A DNA stretch of 64,000 nucleotides from Rhipicephalus microplus (Eukaryota > Arthropoda > Arachnida > Ixodida > Ixodidae), in assembly GCF_043290135.1 (NCBI RefSeq), contig NC_134700.1, positions 78,037,000-78,100,999 of the forward strand. The letters are read 5' to 3'. Both the position numbers and the translations under genes were made by a program. This document shows positions 40,979-51,800 of the stretch, piece by piece. How positions within the stretch are numbered: the stretch's first letter is position 1; every line of letters begins with the position of its first letter. Under the pieces are notes generated by a model. That model was not told the origin of the DNA and ran no database searches. It saw only the letters and a list, made by a program, of their open reading frames with translations.

Positions 40979-43900
40979 ATGAACACTCAAATTATACAAT
41001 GGAACGTCAGGGGCCTTCTCAGAAACCTCGACGACATCCAAGAACTCCTACACGAACACTCACCAAAAGTGCTGTGTGTACAAGAAACACACCTTAAATC
41101 AAAACACACAAATTTTCTTCGCAAATACGTTATTTTTCGAAAGGACCGTGATGATGCCATGACATCATCCGGAGGTGTTGCCATCATAGTGAATCAAGGA
41201 ATTGCATGCACACACTTACAACTCCAAACACCCCTTGAGGCAGTGGCTGTTCGAGCGGTTCTTTTTGATAAACTGATCACAATCTGCACTATTTACATTC
41301 CTCCTAGCTATCAGCTGCAAAAACGCGATTTACACGCTCTAATTGATGAACTTCCGGAGCCTTATGTTCTCCTTGGAGACTTTAATGCGCATAGCAGGCT
41401 ATGGGGTGACTCTCGGCATGACGCGCGAGGTCGACTGATTGAACAGTTCCTTCTCTCCTCGAGCGCGTGTCTCCTAAATCGAAAAGAACCAACCTATTAT
41501 AACCTCGCTAATAACACCTACTCCTCCATAGACCTGAGCATAGTATCTCCATCTCTTGTGCTTCTACTCCAGTGGAAAGTCGTCAGTAATCTGTACGGAA
41601 GTGACCACTTCCCCGTAGTTTTGAGCACAACGACAGTAACTGAGTGTCCACCACGTGTTCCCAAGTGGCTCATAAACAGAGCCGACTGGGAACAGTTTCA
41701 TACTATCGCTTGTCTAGGTTGGAATGACATCTGTACTCTGAACATTGATGGCGCTGTGAACTACTTCACTGCTTTTTTGATTGATGCTGCAACAAAATGC
41801 ATCCCACAAACAAATGGACACCCAGGAAAACGGCGTGTACCATGGTGGAACTCTGAATGCCAAAACGCGCGCAAACAGCAAAACAGAGCTTGGAGGCTGC
41901 TTCGGAACTCACCGACAGCCGAAAATCTTGACACCTTCAAGAAAATAAAGTCTCAAGGCAGGAGAACGCGTCGGCAAGCCAGAAGAGAAAGCTGGCAGAA
42001 GTTTTTATCAGGGGTTAATTCATACACACAGGAGGCTAAAGTCTGGAGCATGGTCGGTAGAATAGCAGGGAAACAAGTACACACACTTCCACTCGTAAAC
42101 ACTCAGGGTGATACCTTGGAAGATCAGGCAAACTTCCTCGGTGCACACTTCGAACAGGTATCCAGCTCATCCCACTATACTGACACCTTCCAAAAATACA
42201 GAACAAGAATTGAAAAGCAGAAACTCGAACACAAATCCACCAGATACGAGGCATATAACCAAGCTTTCAGTCTAGCTGAGCTCCGAACATCTCTAAACTC
42301 CTGCAGTACTTCTGCCCCAGGTTCTGACCGTGTGATGTATGAAATGTTAAAAAACCTACCAAACGAAACCCGAAAAACCTTACTTTGTTTGTACAATGCT
42401 ATTTGGTCTTCTGGCACTATTCCTACCTCCTGGAAAGAGGCTATTGTTATTCCCATTTTGAAAGAGGGCAAGGACCCTTCTTTACCCTCGAGTTATAGGC
42501 CTATAGCACTTACAAGCTGCTTGTGCAAAGTCTTCGAAAAAATGATAAACTGCCGACTTGTACATTTTCTTGAAAAAAATAATTTGCTCGACCCATTTCA
42601 GTGCGGGTTTCGAGAAAGTAGATCCACCACAGACCACCTTGTTCGTATCGAGGCACAGATCAGAGACGCCTTCGTCCATAAACAATATTTTCTCTCTGTG
42701 TTCCTCGATATCGAAAAGGCTTATGATACAACATGGCGTTTCGGAATTCTAAGAGACCTGTCCCACCTTGGTGTGCGCGGAAGAATGTTTCATATAATCG
42801 AAAGTTACCTGTCAAACCGGACATTCCGTGTCCGTCTGGGCAGTGTGCTCTCCCAAACATTTGTCCAGGAAACAGGCGTGCCACAAGGTGGTGTGCTTAG
42901 TTGCACACTTTTTATTATTAAAATGAATTCTTTGCACTTGTTCATTCCCTGCAATATGTTCTATTGTACATATGTCGACGACGTCCAGCCTGGCTTCAAG
43001 TCATGCAACTTGGCCATGTGTGAGCGGCAGGTGCAGCTGGGTTTAAATAAGGTCTCCAAATGGGCAGATGAAAACGGATTTCGACTTAACCCACAAAAAA
43101 GCACGTGTGTCTTGTTCTCTCGAAAGAGAGGCATGCACTCGGAGCCCGACATTCAACTGAACGGGCAACAACTGTCTGTCAAAGCTGAGCATAAATTCTT
43201 AGGCTTAATCTTGGACAACAAGTTGACCTTCGTACCCCACATAAAGTATTTAAAAACAAAATGTTTAAAAGCCATGAATGTTATAAAAGTGTTGTCACGT
43301 ACTACGTGGGGTAGTGACAGGAAATGCCTCATGAACCTGTATAGAAGCCTTATTCGCACCCGCTTAGATTATGGGGCCATTATTTATCAGTCAGCGACTC
43401 AAAGTGCTTTGAAGATGCTGGATCCCGTGCGCCATTCGGGCATCCGCCTTTCTACGGGTGCTTTTCGCACCAGCCCCGTAGAAAGCCTTTACGTTGAGTC
43501 AAATGAGTGGTCGCTTCATCTGCAAAGAACCTACATGTCCTTTGTATATTTCCTTAAGGTGAAAGCAGACAAGAGGCACCCCTCATACTCTACTATTAGT
43601 GACTTGTCGAGCTCCATTCTTTTTCAAAACAGGCCTTCAATGAGGCAGCCCTTCTCAGTTCGCCTGAAGGGTCTAGCTGAGGACACTGGAGTGTCACTCG
43701 AACACAGTTTAATGGCTCCTGTAGCATACCCGCCACCGTGGCAGTGGCAGACTATAGATTGCGATGTGTCTTTTTTAGAAGTTACTAAACATGCGCCTAT
43801 TGCCCATATTCGAACATACTTCTTGGAACTTCAACACAAATACACACGTCCTGAGTTTTTTACAGATGCCTCTAAGTCTAACTCCTTTGTGTCCTACGCT

Positions 43901-44698
43901 GCTGTTGGCCCTTCCTTTTCGGATGCTGGCCCTCTACATCCAGGCACAAGTATCTTCACAGCGGAAGCTTACGCGATACTTGTGGCAGCTAAACACATCA
44001 AACAATCACAAATACAAAAAGCAGTAATTTATACAGACTCCTTCAGTGTAGTAACGGCTCTGCACAGTCTTAAAAAACAAAAAAACCCTGTCCTAGTTTC
44101 ACTTTACTCCATTTTATGCACCCTCCACACACTCAACAGACATGTTGTTGTGTGCTGGGTGCCAGGGCACCGTGAGATTCAAGGCAACGTGATGGCGGAT
44201 CAGCTTGCTGCATCCGCCCACGAAAGCACCGCCATTACACCGACATCAATCCCGGCCCTTGATCTTAAGCCGTCTCTCAAACGAAAACTCAGGGACTACT
44301 GGCAGAGCAAGTGGGACACACACACACAAAACAAACTACACGTTATCAAGCCACACCTTGGCCATTGGCCACCAGTATCAAAATCACGTCTAACAGAGGT
44401 AACACTAACAAGACTCAGGATAGGACACATATACACGACACACACGCATCTTTTGTCCGGTGGTGATCCACCATTGTGTGACAGATGTGGAGAGGCATTG
44501 ACAGTCCTTCACATATTAATCCAGTGCAAACACTTAGAAACTCTAAGAAAACGACATTTTCCATTACCCTACCGACAGCATATACCTTTACACCCTGCAA
44601 TGTTCGTCGGTAGGGAACCTCTTTTTAGTCATAAATCATTGTTAGCTTTTTTAAAAGAAATTAATAATTTTCATATCATACACCCGGGCATTCCGTAG
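40979..44698 (+). CDS. LINE ORF2, intact 1239-aa endonuclease-RT-RNase H polyprotein (V)
   Basis: The frame is uninterrupted from ATG 40979 (MNTQIIQWNVRG). The APE-type endonuclease covers residues 1-230, with N9, E36 in QETHL, D134/N136 in GDFNAH, D185 in SSIDLS and D209/H210 in GSDHFP. RT covers about 485-750, with motif A FLDIEKAYD (D577), motif B GVPQGGVLS (633-641) and motif C YVDD (665-668). RNase H covers about 955-1085, with D963, E996, D1020 and D1074. A C-x2-C-x7-H-x4-C motif lies at 1167-1183. This full set is what target-primed reverse transcription needs. The RNase H and terminal CCHC fit the I superfamily. One oddity is P671 where related copies have L (DVQPGF). Confidence 0.95.
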   Translation: MNTQIIQWNVRGLLRNLDDIQELLHEHSPKVLCVQETHLKSKHTNFLRKYVIFRKDRDDAMTSSGGVAIIVNQGIACTHLQLQTPLEAVAVRAVLFDKLITICTIYIPPSYQLQKRDLHALIDELPEPYVLLGDFNAHSRLWGDSRHDARGRLIEQFLLSSSACLLNRKEPTYYNLANNTYSSIDLSIVSPSLVLLLQWKVVSNLYGSDHFPVVLSTTTVTECPPRVPKWLINRADWEQFHTIACLGWNDICTLNIDGAVNYFTAFLIDAATKCIPQTNGHPGKRRVPWWNSECQNARKQQNRAWRLLRNSPTAENLDTFKKIKSQGRRTRRQARRESWQKFLSGVNSYTQEAKVWSMVGRIAGKQVHTLPLVNTQGDTLEDQANFLGAHFEQVSSSSHYTDTFQKYRTRIEKQKLEHKSTRYEAYNQAFSLAELRTSLNSCSTSAPGSDRVMYEMLKNLPNETRKTLLCLYNAIWSSGTIPTSWKEAIVIPILKEGKDPSLPSSYRPIALTSCLCKVFEKMINCRLVHFLEKNNLLDPFQCGFRESRSTTDHLVRIEAQIRDAFVHKQYFLSVFLDIEKAYDTTWRFGILRDLSHLGVRGRMFHIIESYLSNRTFRVRLGSVLSQTFVQETGVPQGGVLSCTLFIIKMNSLHLFIPCNMFYCTYVDDVQPGFKSCNLAMCERQVQLGLNKVSKWADENGFRLNPQKSTCVLFSRKRGMHSEPDIQLNGQQLSVKAEHKFLGLILDNKLTFVPHIKYLKTKCLKAMNVIKVLSRTTWGSDRKCLMNLYRSLIRTRLDYGAIIYQSATQSALKMLDPVRHSGIRLSTGAFRTSPVESLYVESNEWSLHLQRTYMSFVYFLKVKADKRHPSYSTISDLSSSILFQNRPSMRQPFSVRLKGLAEDTGVSLEHSLMAPVAYPPPWQWQTIDCDVSFLEVTKHAPIAHIRTYFLELQHKYTRPEFFTDASKSNSFVSYAAVGPSFSDAGPLHPGTSIFTAEAYAILVAAKHIKQSQIQKAVIYTDSFSVVTALHSLKKQKNPVLVSLYSILCTLHTLNRHVVVCWVPGHREIQGNVMADQLAASAHESTAITPTSIPALDLKPSLKRKLRDYWQSKWDTHTQNKLHVIKPHLGHWPPVSKSRLTEVTLTRLRIGHIYTTHTHLLSGGDPPLCDRCGEALTVLHILIQCKHLETLRKRHFPLPYRQHIPLHPAMFVGREPLFSHKSLLAFLKEINNFHIIHPGIP

Positions 44699-44701
44699 CA
44701 C

Positions 44702-44719
44702 AACCTCTCTAGAGAGGTT
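44702..44719 (+). other. 3' UTR hairpin after ORF2 of V
   Basis: AACCTCTC/GAGAGGTT forms a stem immediately after the ORF2 stop. It is followed near 44752-44790 by GCCTCAC/GTGAGGC enclosing CCCTTG/CAAGGG. Confidence 0.6.
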
Positions 44720-44991
44720 TTCGCTGCGGCGGTTACACAAGAAAGCACTTGCCTCACGGCCCTTGGACGCAAGGGTATGAACGAGTGAGGCACTTGTGCT
44801 AATGCCATTCATATCCACCATCGTTTTTTATAATCACCAACTTTTGTTATCTGTTCATACCCCACACACCTTTCACGGCATGGTCATGATTTTATTACTT
44901 GTATGTTTTTACCCGCCTTACCGCGAGGAATTTTATGGCCCTTATACAGCCGCTAATCACGATCATTGTCCACATTCCTTGTCGCATGAAC

Positions 44992-45026
44992 TGGCGCTCT
45001 TTGGCCATCAAATGGCCCTTGCGCCA
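44992..45026 (+). other. 3'-terminal hairpin of V
   Basis: TGGCGC/GCGCCA encloses GGCCAT/ATGGCC. The tail is CACCATATATCATCATCATC. Confidence 0.65.
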
Positions 45027-45063
45027 AAAACACCATATATCATCATCATCAAAGCTTGGTCGA

Positions 45064-47035
45064 AATTTCGCAGGTACCCGACAGCTGACAACCTGATGAA
45101 TTTCAAGCGTGCAAAAGCGAATGGTAGGCGTATCCGACGAGAATCAAAGAGGCAGAGCTGGCAGTCCTTCCTCTCGTCAGTTAACTCCTATACTGATACG
45201 CATAGGGTGTACAACAGAGTAAGAGCACTTCAAGGGCACAACACTCATCCGGTCCCTCTCGTCAGTACTGCTGGTGATACGCTGGAACACCAGGCAGATG
45301 CCATAGGCCAACACTTTGAGTATATCTTCAGCTCAGCACATTATACAGAGTCCTTTAAACGACACAAGCTTGCTGAGGAACGTAAGCCCATCCGTGATAG
45401 AAGGCCATCTGCTGGAGGCTACAATACTCTGTTTACCATCGACGAATTGAAGGCAGTGCTGGCAACATGTGGCAACTCAGCTGCAGGCCAAGACAAGATT
45501 ACATATGGCATGCTGAAACACTTACACGAACACACGCTTGATCTCATTCTCTTACTGTTCAACAGTGTATGGTCCTCCTGGCGTCTACCCAAGGCCTGGA
45601 AAGAGGCAGTTATAATACCCATCCTCAAACAAGGAAAGGAAGCCACACTTGTCGCTAGTTATAGGCCTATCGCCCTGACTAGCTGCTTGTGCAAGGTTTT
45701 TGAAAAAATGGTAAACCGCCGCCGCATGTATTATCTTGAATATAATGGGCTCCTTGACCGCCGTCAAGCTGGATTCAGATCAGGCCGGTCGACAGCTGAC
45801 CAACTCGTAGCATTCGAATCCTACGTCAGGGATGCCTTCATTCACAAACAACACTGCCTTTCTGTATTTTTTGACTTGGAGAAGGCATATGACACGACAT
45901 GGCGTTATGGCATTCTCCGTGACTTGCAATTCTTTGGAGTGTCAGGGAACATGCTGAATACAATTCAAAGCTACCTCTCTGAACGTGCGTTCGTGGTTCG
46001 TGTTGGAAATGTTCTTTCAAGGCGGTTTACTCAGGAAAATGGTGTCCCCCAAGGTGGCGTACTTAGTTGCACACTATTCATCGTAAAAATGAACTCCATA
46101 AACACTATGCTGCCTAAAACAATTTCCTACTCTGTATATGCTGATGACATTCAGATCAGCTTCAAATCATGCAACCTAGCCATCTGCGAACGTCAGGTTC
46201 AGTTGGCAGTAAATAAGCTCTCAAGCTGGGCAGACAAAAATGGTTTTAAGTTTAACTGTGACAAGACTGTCTGCCTACTCTTTTCAAAACTACGTGGTAT
46301 AAAGCCGCCCCCCAACATTTCAGTGAATGGACACACCATCGCTACTAAGAAGGATCATAAATTTTTAGGTGTTGTGATGGATGAAAAGCTCAGCTTTGTC
46401 CCACACATCAAGCAGCTGCGACTGAAATGCTTGAAAGCCTTGAACTTGCTCAAGATTCTCTCGCATCAGTCATGGGGTACAGATCGGGACTGTCTATTAA
46501 ACCTCAGTAGTGTAGTGCTCTCACGTATTGATTATGGCTCGGTTGTGTACGAATCAGCATCGAGATCCACACTTAAGATGCTCGACCCAGTGCATCACCA
46601 TGGGCTTCGTCTGGCTAGTGGCGCCTTCCGAACCAGCCCAATAGCCAGCCTGTATGTTGAGACAGATCGGTGGTCATTAGAACGACGACGGCAGTTCACA
46701 AGCATCAAGTATGCAACCAAGGTGCTCTCTCATGTCGACCACCCATCTCGCGAGCTATTACAGGATACATCAAACGCCCACCTGTTCTTGAGGCGACCAT
46801 CAGCCACGCCAACGTATCCCATTAGAGTGGCCTCACACTACCTGTCTCCAATCTTCAACTAAGTTCCCACAAGGACACTGTGGCACCATGGGAAATGCGA
46901 GCTATCAATTGCGACTTGTCATTCCTAGAGGTAGGAAAGCATGGCCTCCCAATCGCAATCGATCAGCATTTCATGTACTTGCAGGCAAAATACAGGTGTG
47001 CTGAGTACTACACTGATGCCTCCAAGTCCTCGGTC
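45064..47035 (+). pseudogene. LINE ORF2 of U, linker, RT and start of RNase H
   Basis: The frame continues in phase after V with KFRRYPTADN and the RRESKRQSWQ linker. RT is well kept, with motif A FFDLEKAYD, motif B GVPQGGVLS and motif C YADD near 46138-46149. A small in-frame loss follows (NLSSVVLSRIDYG for NLYRSLIRTRLDYG). A TAA at 46860-46862 with a frameshift leads to the next frame (from 46880), which opens RNase H with YTDASKS. W interrupts at 47036. This piece ends in the target copy CAAGTCCTCGGTC (47023-47035). It would need RNase H from the third piece to be complete. Confidence 0.87.
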
Positions 47036-47559
47036 CCCCGCAGGGGCGCCTGCGCCAGTAGGCGTTTGGTGTGTAGCGACACCACGGACCCGAGCTAACG
47101 GGGGAGTTTCTACTCCCTCCCACGCCTAGCCGTGCGTGGCTTTGCCGTGCCCGGGGAAAAGGGGATCCTGGGGGTTGAGCTGACGCTGGGTGATTGGACC
47201 TTTAAGGCCCCCGGCAGAGGCAACACACCCCTTTGGCCCCGGCTTCACGTAGACGGCACCCCTGGGCTGACCCACCCAGGGGAAATCGGCAGTCGCCTTT
47301 TCCTATCTCTCTCTTCCTACATCTTAGTCTTTTCTCGTCTTTAAATCTGTCCTGTCTTCTTCTCTCTTCCATTTACTTCCGATTTTTCCTGGCGGCAAGG
47401 GTTAACCTTGTGTAATTACTCAACCTTGAGTAGTTATATTTGGTTATAGTGGCAATGTACGGCTGGCGTCTGCAGCCTTATGCTATTAAGTGCTTCAGCG
47501 TCCCCTGGTTGGACTCCATGGTGGGTGGTCGCCATTGCTGCCGAAAAAAGTACACTACT
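47036..47559 (+). promoter_or_regulatory. 5' leader (internal promoter region) of W
   Basis: This is the same leader as V, starting at CCCCGCAGGGGCGCC. It contains a perfect CCCCTGGG/CCCAGGGG stem near 47260-47283 and the pyrimidine-rich tract. Confidence 0.55.
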
Positions 47560-48747
47560 ATGGGAACACCTGCATTTCCCCGTCTCCTAGATCGTCCTCC
47601 GCCTAAGAGGGGACGCACCGATGACATCTCAATTTTCAGCCAACCCAGACAATGCTTTCCCAAATTCCATGTTGTGCACAGCGAAAACCCAACAAAACAA
47701 GCCAGAGCCATATCACCATTTCTTGTTGCTAAATCTCTGACCGAGCTCTTTGGCCCAGGATACAAGGTTACAAAGATGGCCAGCGGAGACCTTCTTCTTG
47801 AGCTGCCTGAAAAACACCACTATGAAAAACTTGGCAGTCTCGTAGCATTTGGTAATATCCCAGTATCTGTTTCACCTCATAGATCGATGAACACCTCACG
47901 CGGAGTTGTTTCAGAAGCAGACCTTCTTGAAATGTCTGAACAGGAACTGCTTGAAGGGTGGAAAGAGCAAAATGTCACGGATGTGAAACGAATCGTCATC
48001 AGACGCGACAACAAAGAAATACCTACTAAACATTTAATACTCACTTTTGCATCTAGCACACTGCCTTCATCTATAGAGACAGGCTACATCAAACTCTCTG
48101 TCCGTCCCTACATTCCCAATCCAAGACGGTGTTATAAATGTCAACGATTTGGTCATGGCTCGCAGAACTGCCGGGGTCAGGAAACTTGTGCAAGATGTGG
48201 TAGCCATGGCCACCAATCTGAGAACTGTGTTACTTCGCCTCACTGCGTGAATTGTGATGGGGAACACGCCGCGTATTCGCGTTCGTGTCCTAACTGGAAG
48301 AAAGAAAAAGAAATAATCACTATTAAAGTCAAAGAAAACATCACATTCAAAGAAGCAAGACGAAGAGTGTCGCCATTTTACGGCGCAACATATGCTGATG
48401 CGGCGCGTCAGGGGGCACCGCCGCACCAGCCCTCGCCACCCCTCCGGCCCGCGCATACCGAGCCGGCGGTTGTGGCACCTGCCCCCAAGGCGGCTGTAGC
48501 CCAGGCTACACCGCCTACTCCCAAACAGAGACCGGAGACTCCAGAGTCTTCGGGTCTCAAGGCCTCCCTTCACCAGGCGAGGCCCAAAATCCGAACTAAC
48601 AGCCCGCACGTGCGGGCATCCAGTGCCTCCGAGGAGGCAATGGATACGTCGGCACCCTTGGTGCCGAAAGAGCGGCGTGGCTCCTTGGAGCGCGCCAAGA
48701 AAACAAAAAAGCAAATAACAGGGCCTGGTGATGGCCCTGTTAAGTGA
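47560..48747 (+). CDS. LINE ORF1, intact 395-aa zinc-knuckle RNA-binding protein (W)
   Basis: ATG at 47560 (MGTPAFPRLLDRPP) opens an uninterrupted frame of the same length as in V, differing by scattered substitutions. The three CCHC knuckles are intact (CYKCQRFGHGSQNC, CARCGSHGHQSENC, CVNCDGEHAAYSRSC). The tail retains EEAMDTSAPLV. The role is as for V: RNA binding and assembly with ORF2 protein. ORF2 begins 63 nt after the stop. W ORF1 could act for other copies even though its own ORF2 is frameshifted. Confidence 0.93.
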   Translation: MGTPAFPRLLDRPPPKRGRTDDISIFSQPRQCFPKFHVVHSENPTKQARAISPFLVAKSLTELFGPGYKVTKMASGDLLLELPEKHHYEKLGSLVAFGNIPVSVSPHRSMNTSRGVVSEADLLEMSEQELLEGWKEQNVTDVKRIVIRRDNKEIPTKHLILTFASSTLPSSIETGYIKLSVRPYIPNPRRCYKCQRFGHGSQNCRGQETCARCGSHGHQSENCVTSPHCVNCDGEHAAYSRSCPNWKKEKEIITIKVKENITFKEARRRVSPFYGATYADAARQGAPPHQPSPPLRPAHTEPAVVAPAPKAAVAQATPPTPKQRPETPESSGLKASLHQARPKIRTNSPHVRASSASEEAMDTSAPLVPKERRGSLERAKKTKKQITGPGDGPVK

Positions 48748-48810
48748 ACTCAAACTCCCGTCTAAACAGCCACTCGCTTTTCGTACACACAGCATTATTT
48801 TACATTCACC

Positions 48811-51800
48811 ATGAACACTCAAATTATACAATGGAACGTCAGGGGCCTTCTCAGAAACCTTGACGACATCCAAGAACTCTTACACGAACACTCACCAAAA
48901 GTGCTGTGTGTACAAGAAACACACCTTAATTCAAAACACACAAATTTTCTTCGTAAATACGTTATTTTTAGAAAGGACCGTGATGATGCCATGACATCAT
49001 CCGGAGGTGTTGCCATCATAGTGAATCAAGGAATTGCATGCACACACTTACAACTCCAAACATCCCTTGAGGCAGTGGCTGTTCGAGCGGTTCTTTTTGA
49101 TAAACTGATCACGATCTGCACTATTTACATTCCTCCTAGCTATCAGCTGCAAAAACGTGATTTACACTCTTTAATTGATGAACTTCCGGAACCTTATTTT
49201 CTCCTTGGAGACTTTAATGCGCATAGCAGGCTATGGGGTGACTCTCGGTATGACGCGCGAGGTCGACTGATCGAACAGTTCCTTCTCTCGTCGAGCGCGT
49301 GTCTCCTAAACCGAAAAGAACCAACCTATTATAATATCGCACATAACACCTACTCCTCCATAGACCTAAGCATAGTATCTCCATCTCTTGTGCCTCTACT
49401 TCAGTGGAAAGTCGTCAGTAATCTTTACGGAAGCGACCACTTTCCCGTAGTTTTGCACAACTACAGCAACTGAGTGTACACCCCGTGTTCCCAAATGGCT
49501 CATAAACAGAGCCGACTGGGAACGGTTTCATACCATCGCTCGTATAGATTGGAGTGACATATGTACTTTAAGCATTGATGTTGCTGTCGACTACTTCACT
49601 GCTTTTTTGATTGATGCTGCAACAAAATGCATCCCACAAACAAATGGACACCCAGGAAAACGGCGTGTACCATGGTGGAACTCTGAATGCCAAAACGCGC
49701 GCAAACAGCAAAACAGAGCTTGGAGGCTGCTTCGGAACTCACCGACAGCCGAAAATCTTGACACCTTCAAGAAAATAAAGTCTCAAGGCAGGAGAACGCG
49801 TCGGCAGGCCAGAAGAGAAAGCTGGCAGAAGTTTTTGTCAGGGATCAATTCATACACACAAGAGGCCAAAGTCTGGAACATGGTCGGTAGGATAGCAGGG
49901 AAACAAGTACACACACTTCCACTCGTAAACACTCGGGGTGATACCTTGGAAGATCAGGCAAACTTCCTCGGTGCACACTTCGAACAGGTGTCCAGCTCAT
50001 CCCACTATACTGACACTTTCGAAAAATACAGAACAAGAATAGAAAAGCAGACACTCGAACACAAATCCACTAGATACGAGGCATATAACCAAGCTTTCAG
50101 TCTAGCGGAGCTCCGAACATCTCTAAACTCCTGCAGTACTTCTGCCCCAGGCTCTGACCGTGTGATGTATGAAATGTTAAAAAACCTACCAAACGAAACC
50201 CGAAAAACCTTACTTTGTTTGTACAATGCTATTTGGTCTTCTGGCACTATTCCTACCTCCTGGAAAGAGGCTATTGTTATTCCCATTTTGAAAGAGGGCA
50301 AGGACCCTTCTTTACCCTCGAGTTATAGGCCTATAGCACTTACAAGCTGCTTGTGCAAAGTCTTCGAAAAAATGATAAACTGCCGACTTGTACATTTTCT
50401 TAAAACAAATAATTTGCTCGACCCATTTCAGTGCGGGTTTCGAGAAAGTAGATCCACCACAGACCACCTTGTTCGTATCGAGGCACAGATCAGAGACGCG
50501 TTCGTCCATAAACAATATATTCTCTCTGTGTTCCTCGATATCGAAAAGGCTTATGATACAACATGGCGTTTCGGAATTCTAAGAGACCTGTCCCACCTTG
50601 GTGTGCGCGGAAGAATGTTTCATATATTCGAAAGTTACCTGTCAAACCGGACATTCCGTGTCCGTCTGGGCAGTGTGCTCTCCCAAACATTTGTCCAGGA
50701 AACAGGCGTGCCACAAGGTGGTGTGCTTAGTTGCACACTTTTTATTATTAAAATGAATTCTTTGCACTTGTCCATTCCCTGCAATATGTTCTGTTGTACA
50801 TATGTCGACGACGTCCAGCTTGGCTTCAAGTCATGCAACTTGGCCATGTGTGAGCGGCAGGTGCAGCTGGGTTTAAATAAGGTCTCCAAATGGGCAGATG
50901 AAAACGGATTTCGACTTAACCCACAAAAAAGCACGTGTGTCTTGTTCTCTCGAAAGAGAGGCATGCACTCGGAGCCTGACATTCAACTGAACGGGCAACA
51001 ACTGTCCATCAAAGCTGAGCATAAATTCTTAGGCTTAATCTTGGACAACAAGTTGACCTTCGTACCCCACATAAAGTATTTAAAAACAAAATGTTTAAAA
51101 GCCATGAATGTTATAAAAGTGTTGTCACGTACTACGTGGGGTAGTGACAGGAAATGCCTCATGAACCTGTATAGAAGGCTTATTCGCACCCGCTTAGATT
51201 ATGGGGCCATTATTTATCAGTCAGCGACTCAAAGTGCTTTGAAGATGCTGGATCCCGTGCACCATTCGGGCATCCGCCTTTCTACGGGTGCTTTTCGCAC
51301 CAGCCCCGTAGAAAGCCTTTACGTTGAGTCAAATGAGTGGTCGCTTCATCTGCAGAGAACCTACATGTCCTTTGTATATTTTCTTAAGGTGAAAGCAGAC
51401 AAGAGGCACCCCTCATACTCTACTATTAATGACTTGTCGAGCTCCATTCTTTTTCAAAACAGGCCTTCAATGAGGCAGCCCTTCTCAGTTCGCCTGAAGG
51501 GTCTAGCTGAGGACACTGGAGTGTCACTCGAACACAGTTTAATGGCTCCTGTAGCATACCCGCCACCATGGCAGTGGCAGACTATAGATTGCGATGTGTC
51601 TTTTTTAGAAGTTACTAAACATGCGCCTATTGCCCATATTCGAACATACTTCTTGGAACTTCAACACAAATACACACGTCCTGAGTTTTTTACAGATGCC
51701 TCTAAGTCTAACTCCTCTGTGTCCTACGCTGCTGTTGGCCCTTCCTTTTCGGATGCTGGCCCTCTACATCCAGGCACAAGTATCTTCACAGCGGAAGCTT

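Larger units (their letters stand above)
39200..45049 (+). mobile_element. Full-length intact LINE copy V, inserted in ORF2 of U
   Basis: V is 5.85 kb, with leader, ORF1, ORF2, 3' UTR, terminal hairpin and (ATC)n tail. It is flanked by CAAAGCTTGGTCGA at 39186-39199 and 45050-45063. Both ORFs are open end to end with all visible catalytic residues, so it is the best candidate in the window for a recently active copy. It is nearly identical to W. Confidence 0.96.

Noticed and set aside
40979..44698. RT gene as a retron, DGR or group II intron
   Set aside because: The APE-type endonuclease, RNase H, terminal CCHC and partner ORF1 place it firmly as a non-LTR retrotransposon.
6924..47250. Repeated 5' leader blocks read as a CRISPR-like or satellite array
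   Set aside because: The repeats are hundreds of bases long, irregularly spaced by kilobases and each followed by LINE ORFs, so they are 5' ends of separate elements.
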